From positions 101,535,855 to 101,599,854 of the forward strand of contig CM043943.1 in the NCBI GenBank assembly GCA_014529385.2: DNA of 64,000 bases. Reading direction: 5' to 3'. A program made the translations under genes and the position numbers. Below are positions 21,918 through 30,974 of the stretch, one piece after another. The notes under the pieces are model-generated. The model did no database searches, was not told the DNA's origin, and was given only the letters and a program-made list of their open reading frames with translations. Position 1 is the first letter of the stretch. Each line of letters opens with the position of its first letter. The stretch is from Adiantum capillus-veneris. Taxonomy: Eukaryota; Streptophyta; Polypodiopsida; Polypodiales; Pteridaceae.

Positions 21918-23229
21918 GGGAGGGGGTATAGCGGCTTAGTACTTAGGCACCACAAAAGGATGGCAAATTTGCACACCCTTCACACATACACAAGCTCACT
22001 CCAAAACACAAGAATAGGTGGCGATTCCGCACACCTCACATGGGCAAAACATTGCAAGAAAACATACTCACAAAACCTCAAGCTTTATTTAGAGAATAAG
22101 GCGATGAAATAGGGAGCATAGGGTAGGGGAATGAGAAGGGAGAGAGTGGTAGAGCACATGGCGGATAGGTGGTTGATGGCGAAGACTCGCACGAGGATTA
22201 TGGCCATCATCCTTCATTTAGTTGCCCTTCATCTTCCATAGCCAAGGGTGTAGAGGTCATGCTCAAGACAAGCATGGTGATTGCGGTGATGGTGATGGTG
22301 TGTGTGTGTGTGTGTGTGTGTGCACTAGGCACACACAGTGCATAGTGTGTTCTTTGGTGATGTTGTGTGTTTTTGTGTGATGGTGACCCCTCTTTATATA
22401 GGGGAGGAGGGGGAAGAAATTCTATAATTTAGAAATGAAGAAATCATTATCTACATAGGCCATGTGACTGTGGGCCCCACTTGTCTAACTGTGTGTATAT
22501 GTGCCAGAACAGCAGTCTCATGAGAGAGAGACTAAGAGAGAGAGATGGGTTGATGAAAAAAAGTGAGAGGTGATATGGAGAATAAAGTAATTACAAGAGG
22601 GGAAAGAGGGGAGTGTGTTCAGGTGAATCTGTGTGCAGATGTGTGTGAACACAAGAAAAATCAGGTAACCACCGGGTGGGGATGGGTCTATGGGCACCTT
22701 TTTTCAGTGAAACTGAGTGTGTGTGAGTGTGGGGGAGGTTATTTAGCTACAAGACAAGAGACATGGCGCCCTTTAGAGAGAGAGGGGGGTATTTGGGTCA
22801 TAGGATATGATAGGAGAGAGAAACAGGGGGTGGGGTATACTATTTTGGACGATAGGGTAAGTTGCATGTGAGTTGGTGCATTATTGGTGAGTTATAATGC
22901 ATTATTGGTGAGAGGTGGGGTAGCTTGAGGGGAGAGAGAAAGGAGAAAGGACAAGGGGAAGAGAGAGGGGGTTGACCTTTTGAGTGGAGGAGAGGAAAAG
23001 AAACACACGGCGGGGCAATAATGAAGAAAAAGGAGGCAAGGTGGGGATGGGCTACCCCGCAAGCATGAGGTGGCCTATTTTACCTTTCTTATATATTTAC
23101 ATAATCATACTTTATTTTTTCTTACTTTTTTCAATGCCTTTTATCACTCCCTCCCTAAGAGGGGGTTTTCATGGAGTGGGGACGAGAGAAGAGGGGTATG
23201 GGAGCTTGGCTTGTGAAAAGCCCCCATCA
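21664..23229 (-). repeat. TatB 3' LTR
   Basis: It is 1566 bp and matches 29363-30974 at high identity. Most length difference is in microsatellites: GA at 21876-21914 and GT at 22298-22322, which is 81 bp in the other copy. A 21-bp duplication around GCATTATTGGTGAG occurs near 22875-22910 only in this copy. Confidence 0.93.
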
Positions 23230-23247
23230 TTAGCCCTCCCCTTTTGG
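23230..23247 (-). promoter_or_regulatory. TatB polypurine tract
   Basis: The minus strand reads CCAAAAGGGGAGGGCTAA immediately before the 3' LTR. This is the expected plus-strand primer and parallels the tracts of TatA and TatC. Confidence 0.8.
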
Positions 23248-23257
23248 CTAGAGGAAT

Positions 23258-26200
23258 TCATGTCTCTAGCTCATCTGTTTGATCATTATCGTCAAAGGTG
23301 GTGGCTGATGGTGTGTCCTCATTTGGAATGTCAATTGGTGGAGCCTGGTCAAATCGAAGAAAATAAGGTTTAAGTCGCCAACCATTTACCCTGGTTTTAT
23401 GAAGTTTTCCATCAGCCTCCATAAGCTGGTAGCTTCCATTGGCATACTTTTTCCTAATGATAAAAGGGCCTTCCCATCGGAGCAAGAGTTTCTTATCCTT
23501 GCGCGTGTCGAAGCGATTGTCATAGCGGAGCACCAACATTCCTTTCTTCAATTCTTTTTTCCGGAGATGCTCGTTAAAGCTAAGCCGTCTATGCTCTGCT
23601 TGTGCTGCATAATAATTTATTGCTTCTTCTCTGTCCAGCTGCAGTCTTTCCAAGTTGATGATGTGATCTCTAAAATGCATGTTGGGTTGTTGAAGTTGGC
23701 TTGCCATTACTCTGAGACTTTGTAGGTGCACTTCAATGGGCAAGATTGCTTCCTTACCAAATACTAGATGATACGGTGTGAATCCCAAGGATGTACGAAA
23801 TGAAGTTCTGTAGGCCCATAAAGCTGGTAGTAGATACTTATCCCAGTCTCCAAGATGATTGTTTACCTGCTTGGTAATAATTTTAGAAACCATTCCATTT
23901 ACCTTTTCAACTAGGCCATTACATTGAGGGTAATATGGTGAAGAGTGACTCCTTGTAATGCCCAGTTTTTGCATTAATTCTCCTACCAAGTCTGCTCTGA
24001 AACCTGTCCCTCTATCAGAGATGATCTCTAAAGGTGTGCCAAACCTACAACATATGTGCTCGTAGATAAATTTAGCTACCTCTACCGCTGTGATTTTAGT
24101 GGTGGCTGTAGCCTCTGGCCATCTAGTCATGTAGTCGACCCCCATGATAATGTAGAATTTTCTTGAGTTGGCCCTAGGTAATGGCCCAATGGCATCGATA
24201 CCCCATTTTTCAAATGGGCCATATGAGAGAATAGGTGTCTGTGGTTCAGACATAAGTGACCTAGTGCCGGCCTTTTGACACAACTTACATGTTTTGCACC
24301 AGTGGTGTACATCACGGTTGAGGCTAGGCCATATGAAGCCTGCCTGCAAGATTTTCCTACTTGTTATGTCTAGGGCAAAGTGACCACTACAAACCCCGTC
24401 GTGACAGCTAGCAATTACTCCCGTGATTTCGTGAGAGAGAGGGACCTTCTTGAGTATTTGTTCCTTACCCTTACAGTACAAACCATCATTGATGAGTCGA
24501 TACCTTGTGGCCTTCCGCGTCAGCCATTGCTTCTGTCCCTTTGTTAAATCTGATGGGCATTCCCCTGTTTCCAAAAAATGCATGATGTCAGGCAAGGCAT
24601 CACTGCCTTGAAATAGAGGGAGCTTTAGTTTTATTGCTCCAACCACCACTTCCTGTAGTCTTTCACTTGCTAGGGCATCTGCTTCTTGGTTTTGAGCCCT
24701 TGGGATATGGTGTATTTGAACTTCTTCAAACTTATCCAACAAGGTTTTTACACCACTTAAGTGAGTCCTTAAACTAGGATTCTTGCATGTCCATGCTCCA
24801 TTTACTTGCCTTACCAGAAGTAGAGCATCCCCAAATACATTAAGGCGTTGTACACCTTGCGAGACGCACCATTGTAGACCCTTGGTTAGTGCTGCATACT
24901 CAGCTTCATTGTTAGAATGTGAATCTAACAATTGGCCCAACGAAAATACCTTTGTCCCTTTGTCATCAAAGACCACTATGCCTGCAGCTGCTTTGTCGGA
25001 CGCTAGCTTGTAGGCTCCATCAAAGTAGAGAGAGTATGCTCCTTCTACCATCGGTGGTACTGGAGGTAATCGGACTTCTCCTTCCTTAGATTGCTTCTCC
25101 TTCCTTTCAAAGACTTGGTAGGTCATGAGTCCCCCCAAACTTGCCCTTGTCGTGCTTTCTACCTGTACCGTGTAGTCAAACTCTTGCAGACGAACTAGCC
25201 ATTTAGTAATTCTAGCAGACACATCCATGTGTTGTACAACATAGGGAAATATTTCATCCGTGGTTAGAATCACAAATTGCTTAGGCAGAAAATATGACCT
25301 AAACTTTGTAGTTGCAAATCTAAGAGCTAGGACTAAGTGTTCCACATGGGTGAAACCTTTCTCTTCTGCTGTCATCATTCGACTAGAGAAGTAGATTGGC
25401 CTCATGAAAGATGTCGTCGTATCCTTTTGGAGTAGCACAGCCCCCAATGAGTCATCACCAACACTTGAGGTGACATAGAATTTTTCATCCCACTTAGGTG
25501 GTGAGATAGTTGGCAGAGTGGCTAAGACCTCCTTTACCTTGTTGTAGTGATGTTCGCTTTCCTCGTCCCAAGTGAAAGTTGATCTTTGAGTGAGTTGTTG
25601 CAGTGGTTGAACAAGTTGTGATAGTAGATGTATGAATCTACTTAAGTACCTCACCTTCTGTAGAAAAGAGACCAGTTGACGTGCGGTCGTTGGTGAAGGT
25701 AGGGCTATGAGTGCGGACACCTTACTTGGGTCGGCGTTGATACCTTTTGCTGAAATTTCATGGCCTAGTAGAATGACTTTACTCTCCCCAATGTGGCATT
25801 TATCCACATTTAATTGCCCACCTAGGCTTTGCAACCTGACCAAACCTTCAGTTACCTTTTCTAAATGTGAAATACGGGAGCTATATATACAAAAATCATC
25901 AATGAACACTCTTATGGATGTTCCGAAGAACGGTTGAAAAACATATGTGACATATCTTTAGAATGTGGCAGGTGCATTTGTGAGACCAAATGGCATAACC
26001 CTGTATGCAAAACAACCCCATGGCATGATAAAAGTGGTTTTTAGCTGATCTTCCAAGGCTGTGCGTATTTGAAAGTATCCAGAATAACCATCACAGACGG
26101 TATAGCATTGAAAACCCGCTACTTCATTCCGAATTTCATCCAAGAAAGGGAGAGGAAAGTGGTCTCTCTTTGTAGCTGCATTTAGTGGTTTGTAGTCAAC

Positions 26201-26467
26201 ACAGACCCTCCACTTACCATTCTTTTTAGGCGTCACCACTACGGGTGACACCCATTCTGAGTTTTCTACAGGATAGATGAATCCTGCCTCCAGCAGTTTC
26301 CTTACCTCGGCCAAGAGTGCCTTTTCTTGTATGACCTCCAATCGTCGTAGCTTTTGCACAACTGGTTTTACCCCTTCCTTCAGCTTAATATGATGTTCCA
26401 CCACTGTAATGCCTGTGATTCTTTCATAGTTGTCAATGAACAGGTTAGGGAATCCCATCAACATTTG
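23258..26467 (-). pseudogene. TatB reverse transcriptase, two RNase H domains and integrase
   Basis: The frame runs from 26467 to 23258 with a single TAA at 25958-25960, just after PFGLTNAPATF, where CAA is expected. Reverse transcriptase includes WRVCVDYKPLNAATKRDHFP and the catalytic VFIDDFCIYSS. The Ty3 RNase H follows (SSVGDDSLGAVLLQKD, ending EFDYTVQVE). Then comes the Archaea-like RNase H (YFDGAYKLASDKAAAGIVV, SNNEAEYAALTKGL, NQEADALASE), then integrase with an H2C2 finger and DD35E core: Asp in WGIDAIGPLP, Asp in SDRGTGFRADLV, and Glu 36 residues later in NGLVEKVNG. The C-terminus has LVLRYDNRFDTRKDKKLLLRW and no chromodomain. These enzymes copy and integrate the element. Only one nonsense codon breaks this segment. 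Confidence 0.93.
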
Positions 26468-27784
26468 CTAAAAACTATCTTTTTCCTCAAGTGTTAATTC
26501 CGTAGACAACATACCCTTCAACCTACTTCCTCCTAGGCCAGGTGATTTGCTCTCCTCTTCATTGGGTTTCCCTTTTGGTGATGGATCACTAGTTGTGCTT
26601 ACCCTTTGTGGATCCTTCATAATGATACCCATCACATCAATGGAACTGTCACTTTCGTCGGTGAATGTGGTCTCCTCCTCAGAACTAGAAGATTCGCTAG
26701 TGGTTTCATCTGCCGATGTTTCCAGATTCATTTTCTTCTGCTTGCCAATCCTCATGTCGTAGTAGATTGTCTCCCCTTTCTTACCGGTCATGCGTAGAAG
26801 GCCAGTACCCCAGTCCTGTTTTGCCTTCATGGCCATCAACCATGGCCTTCCCAAAATTAGTGGATAGCCCTCCCCCTTAGTAGGCATTACAAAAACATCT
26901 ACCTCTACCTCAGTGTTGAAAGCTTTGATTTTCACGGCACTTACCACACCCACACACTTTACTTTTGCGTTGTTTGCCATCTTTGCCTTGCATGGAGAAG
27001 GCCTGTCAACCTCGAGCCCTAATCGAAGCATCATAGCTTCGCTCATTACACAAATTTGTGCACCTCCATCAATGTAGGTGTTTCCAACCCTCTTTCCTTT
27101 TATGTTTACGTCGACAATTGGAAGGATGTCATCCATGTTGCATCCCGAAATTGCTCCGGCTACCTTTGTTTTGGAGCGTCTTGTACTTACCATTTTAGAC
27201 CATTGTTGCCTTACTTTTGGTGCAAGATGTAGTAGCTGTGGCCATGTAATCTTCGGTCCTTGCTCTGCCACATCCAATGTTAGATCATAGGGCTTAGAAA
27301 TTTCCCCTAGCTGGAAGTCGTTGATGCCCAATTTCCGTCGTGGCCTGGATGGCCTCTTGCTAGTTTCTCCTCTCATGCTTCTCTCATCATTTGATTGTGT
27401 AGCTTTCTCCCTCCTAGCTCTTTTCACAGTCATGGCTTCAAGTGGTTCTAAAAAGGTTACCTTCTCCTTACCCTTGTCCCTCTCCTTTGCTCTGGGTGGA
27501 TCCACTACTATGGATTTTCCTTTCTCTTCTAGCCTTATGATGTTTACAAGGCGATCAGGTGGTGGGGCTGGTGGAAGAGGTGGAATGGATGCTTGTAGTG
27601 GTGTCTGGGGTGGACGTAGAATTTGTGTTGGTGGAGGTAGTGCTCGGGGTGGGGGTGTTCTTTCTCTAGGGGGTGACAATTGGTTCCTCCTACCTCCTCT
27701 ATTATAGTTTTGTCGTGGTTTGGGATAGTAGTACATACCGTGACCGTCTTCTCCACAGTTGTAGCAATGATACTCCCTGTTTTG
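26468..27784 (-). pseudogene. TatB nucleocapsid, protease and acidic linker
   Basis: Between TGA (27785-27787) and TAG (26468-26470), the open frame carries a CCHC-like knuckle (CYNCGEDGHGMYYY, last ligand Tyr instead of Cys). A proline-rich linker, a Lys/Arg-rich segment and a retropepsin-like domain follow. The active-site motif is YIDGGAQICVM near 27054-27080, so it is Asp-Gly-Gly rather than Asp-Ser/Thr-Gly. The domain ends with GYPLILGRPWLMAMKAKQDW. A Ser/Glu-rich acidic linker (SSSSEEETTFTDESDSS) joins it to reverse transcriptase. It is in frame with gag upstream and reverse transcriptase downstream. Confidence 0.85.
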
Positions 27785-28513
27785 TCATCGTGCTCTTTTA
27801 GGGTCTTGATCTCTTTCTTGACTCCTCCCTTGTTGTATTAAGTGGACAGACAAATTCTGCAGCTGGTCAGTAATATGGGCCAACATATCTTGTTGGTCAT
27901 CTCTTACCCCAAGAGCCGGTGGTGGTGGTGGAATGGTGGTTGTCGTAGTTGTTGGTCGACGCGATGTTCTTGATTCTGTTGACTCGGTTTCTTTGGCTTT
28001 CATTCGCAGCTTCTTGTCTTTAAGGCGAGCAATCTCAACGGCTAACTCGTACGTAGCCGGGAATCTACCTTTCACCTTCTCCTTCAGAAGCGGCCATAAG
28101 CCATGCGTGAACCGATCTTTTTTTAGGAAATCGGGTGCAGCTTCCCCCCTAGCCAGTGACTCAACCCACCGTTCCCACAAATCCACAAATTTGGACTCAT
28201 AGGTGGCATATTCTAAAAGACCCTCCTGCTTCAAGTCTCTCAACTTGTCCCACAACTTTTCTGAAGTGGTACCTCCCCCAAAGCGCCTCTTAAAAGCGGT
28301 TTTTAAGGGTTCCCAATCATCCTTGGTTGTTTGTGGAAGTGCATTGTACCATGATCTAGCTTCTAGCTTCATGAGATGCTTAAAGATTCTAACCCGGGAT
28401 TCATCCGTATCTTTGTTGTTCACTACACATGCTACTTCAAAGTCATCTAGGAAGTCTGTTACCAAATCCTCCCCCTTCTTTCCTTTAAATGTTGGAAATG
28501 CTACACTTGCCAT
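27785..28513 (-). pseudogene. TatB Gag (capsid domain)
   Basis: The ATG at 28511-28513 opens MASVAFPTFKGKKGEDLVTD. The body shows the retrotransposon Gag pattern (FKHLMKLEARSWYNALP, WEPLKTAFKRRFGGGTTSEKLWDKL, GLWPLLKEKVKGRFPATYE). A Thr/Pro-rich tail precedes a TGA at 27785-27787. The same frame continues at once into the nucleocapsid knuckle, so the stop looks like a mutation (CGA to TGA) rather than a natural end, although programmed readthrough cannot be excluded by eye. The leader ORF d stop lies 83 bp upstream. Confidence 0.87.
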
Positions 28514-28596
28514 GATTATTAAGAGAGAGCTAGAAAGACACACTGCTTAACTTGCAAAAGTTTTTTTCTTCTTTACAAGGAGGCGTGTATACCCTC

Positions 28597-28815
28597 TTAT
28601 ACTAGGACATAGATTAAAACTTCAAACGGTACATTGCCTTGTACCAAAGGTAAGACAAATGGTTGATCTGATGCCAGAACCTCCAAAAACCGCTCCCCAC
28701 CCGGCATGGTGTCAATGACATGCTGGTAGTGAGCCTTCAAATCCAGTATTACCTTGATTGAGCGTACACGTGTTGGTATGTGTGATCTGTCTTGAGGTAG
28801 GTTGTACTGATTCAT
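28597..28815 (-). CDS. TatB leader ORF d
   Basis: A 72-codon open frame from ATG at 28813-28815. It aligns with ORF d of TatA, TatC and TatD: IKVILDLKAHYQHVI, GGERFLEVLASDQPFVLPL, and a terminal PFEVLIYVLV before the stop. It is the most diverged copy but keeps the G-x-x-R-[LF]-x-E, P...P and terminal V-x-[IV]-[FY]-[VI]-L blocks. It starts 8 bp after the stop of ORF b and ends 83 bp before gag. No known domain is recognised and the function is unknown. Conservation of length and termini is the evidence that it is a gene. Confidence 0.7.
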   Translation of the reverse strand: MNQYNLPQDRSHIPTRVRSIKVILDLKAHYQHVIDTMPGGERFLEVLASDQPFVLPLVQGNVPFEVLIYVLV

Positions 28816-28823
28816 GTGAAGCT

Positions 28824-29048
28824 TTAGTCACTGTCCAAGCTTGTGGGAGAAGGTGGTGTTCTTTCCTGAAACAAACTCAATAGATCCCTAGTTTCTCTAG
28901 TGAGAGTGTGAGCCAATGCTTCCGTTATATGTGCTGCAGCATCAGGTGCGACTTGAAAACTGACTGTGATAATTACCTCGGTGACTTGAGTTACCCGATT
29001 CTCAAAGTAGAATAGTGTTGATTCTCTATTGTGTAGAGCTCCTTCCAT
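28824..29048 (-). CDS. TatB leader ORF b
   Basis: A 74-codon open frame from ATG at 29046-29048. It overlaps the end of ORF a by 23 bp in a different frame and ends 8 bp before ORF d, an arrangement as compact as in viral leaders. The peptide has STLFYFENRVTQVTEVIITV near its N-terminus and an acidic Ser/Pro-rich end. TatC 34833-35024 sits in the same place and shares a weak IFYINIHEGTVTHI-like segment. Homology is uncertain and function unknown. Confidence 0.5.
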   Translation of the reverse strand: MEGALHNRESTLFYFENRVTQVTEVIITVSFQVAPDAAAHITEALAHTLTRETRDLLSLFQERTPPSPTSLDSD

Positions 29049-29289
29049 TTTGTTGTTGTGGGTTGGTTGTAGGTTGCGGACATGGTTTCGACCTTCTCCT
29101 TCTTCTTCTTGGCACTTGGCCTATGTATATCCACTGGGTTTGGCGTGTTGGTTGACTCTCCCACTGCAAATCGATTATCATTACGCCTGGCACTCGAGCT
29201 TCGATGGAGATGCGGAGTTTGTCTAGTTGTGCTTCGAGCTCTTCTTCTTCTGTCGTCCAATTAGCAAATCCTGCTAGCCATTCATCCAT
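29026..29289 (-). CDS. TatB leader ORF a (acidic head, Arg-rich tail)
   Basis: An 87-codon open frame from ATG at 29287-29289, the first start codon of note after the primer site, about 54 bp from it. Residues 1-40 read MDEWLAGFANWTTEEEELEA onward, then a hydrophobic PGVMIIDLQ. They align with TatC 34627-34812 (MDEWREEFANWRTKEEEALE, PGCSVIEIQ). The tail carries PRRRRRRSK and polar Gln/Asn-rich residues; TatC also ends in an Arg-rich tail. An acidic head with an Arg-rich tail suggests nucleic-acid binding, but this is inference. No known family is recognised. Confidence 0.65.
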   Translation of the reverse strand: MDEWLAGFANWTTEEEELEAQLDKLRISIEARVPGVMIIDLQWESQPTRQTQWIYIGQVPRRRRRRSKPCPQPTTNPQQQNGRSSTQ

Positions 29290-29342
29290 TCACAATAGTT
29301 TAAGGGTTTCAGTATTGTAAACTGAAGGGTTTCATGAAAAGA

Positions 29343-29360
29343 TTCTCAGTGGGGGCACCA
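29343..29360 (-). promoter_or_regulatory. TatB primer-binding site
   Basis: On the minus strand, two bases after the LTR, TGGTGCCCCCACTGAGAA begins. Its complement fits the 3' half of a tRNA: T-loop GATT, T-stem CTCAG, acceptor TGGGGGC, discriminator A, CCA. The primer tRNA should therefore begin GCCCCCA. I could not name it from memory among nuclear plant tRNAs. Confidence 0.75.
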
Positions 29361-29362
29361 AA

Positions 29363-29572
29363 TGACGGGAGCAAAGTGAACCCCGAACCCCGACGGCCTC
29401 TAAAACACCAGGGACCGAATGGCGCACCTCGAGCCTGTCATGGTAAAGCAAACAGGGGGCACCACCTAGCTTCAGCGGCTAGGACGCAAACAACACACCA
29501 CCATAACAAAAGTTTCATCCAAGAGAGATGGATGCTTGGGAGTAATGATGAAGAGGAAAGGGAATGAGATCA

Positions 29573-29623
<51 letters not shown>

Positions 29624-30005
29624 GGGAGGGGGTATAGCGGCTTAGTACTTAGGCACCACAAAAGGATGGCGAATCCGCACACCCTTCACACATACACAAG
29701 CTCACTCCAAAACACAAGACTAGGCGGTGATTCCGCACACCTCACATGGGCAAAACATTGCAAGAAAACATACTCACAAAACCTCAAGCTTTATTTAGAG
29801 AATAAGGCGATGAAATCGGGAGCATAGGGTAGGGGAATGAGAAGGGAGAGAGTGGTAGAGCACATGGCGGATAGGTGGGAGTTGATGGCGAAGACTTGCA
29901 CGAGGATTATGGCCATCATCTTTCATTTAGTTGCCCTTCATCTTCCATAGCCAAGGGTGTAGAGGTCATGCTCAAAACAAGCATGGTGATTGCGGTGATG
30001 GTGAT

Positions 30006-30088
<83 letters not shown>

Positions 30089-30974
30089 ACAAGGCACACA
30101 CAGTGCATAGTGTGTTCTTTGGTGTGTTGTGTGTTTTTGTGTGATGGTGACCCCTCTTTATATAGGGGAGGAGGGGGAAGAAATTCTAGGATTTAGAAAT
30201 GAAGAAATCATTATCTACATAGGCCATGTGACTGTGGGCCCCACTTGTCTGGCTATGTGTATATGTGCCAGAACAGCAGTCTCATGAGAGAGAGACTAAG
30301 AGAGAGAGATGGGTTGATGAAAAAAAGTGAGAGGTGATATGGAGAATAAAGTAATTACAAGAGGGGAGAGAGGGGAGTGTGTTCAGAGGTGAATCTGTGT
30401 GCAGATGTGTGTGAACACAAGAAAAATCAAGTAACCACCGGGTGGGGATGGGTCTGTGGGCACCTTTTTTCAGTGAAACTGAGTGTGTGTGAGTGTGGAG
30501 GAGATTATTTAGCTACAAGACAAGAGACATGGCGCCCTTTAGAGAGAGAGGGGGGTATTTGGGTCATAGGATATGATAGGAGAGAGAAAGAGGGGGTGGG
30601 GTATACTATTTTGGAAGATAGGGTAAGTTGCATGTGGGTTGGTGCATTATTGGTGAGAGGTGGGGTAGCTTGAGGGGAGAGAGAAAGGAGAAAGGACAAG
30701 GGGAAGAGAGAGGGGGTTGACCTTTTGAGTGGAGGAGAGGAAAAGGAACACACGGCGGGGCAATAATGAAGAAAAAGGAGGCAAGGTGGGGATGGGCTAC
30801 CCCGCAAGCATGAGGTGGCCTATTTTACCTTTCTTATATATTTACATAATCATACTTTATTTTTTCTTACTTTTTCCAATGCCTTTTATCACTCCCTCCC
30901 TAAGAGGGGGTTTTCATGGGGTGGGGACGAGAGAAGAGGGGTATGGGAGCTTGGCTTGTGAAAAGCCCCCATCA
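29363..30974 (-). repeat. TatB 5' LTR
   Basis: It is 1612 bp. A minus-strand TATATAAAGAGGGG box lies at about 30155-30164. Downstream in the transcribed direction are an 81-bp run at 30007-30087 (CA in the RNA) and a CT run at 29576-29620. The LTR ends at 30974 against the Copia1 integrase. Confidence 0.93.

Larger units (their letters stand above)
21664..30974 (-). mobile_element. TatB: nearly intact Tat-like Ty3/gypsy element
   Basis: The order on the minus strand is 5' LTR (29363-30974), primer site, ORFs a, b and d, one continuous gag-pol frame, polypurine tract and 3' LTR (21664-23229). LTR ends are TGACGGG and CCCATCA. The flanking four bases are CTCG on the left and CTGG on the right; removing the element with one CTGG restores the Copia1 integrase frame. 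It is the best-preserved Tat-like copy here: gag-pol has no frameshift, only three nonsense codons. Confidence 0.94.

Noticed and set aside
29875-30196. Frames rich in Cys-Val or Thr-His across the GT run in the TatB LTR
   Set aside because: Low-complexity translation of a microsatellite inside an LTR; not conserved in the partner LTR because the run length differs.
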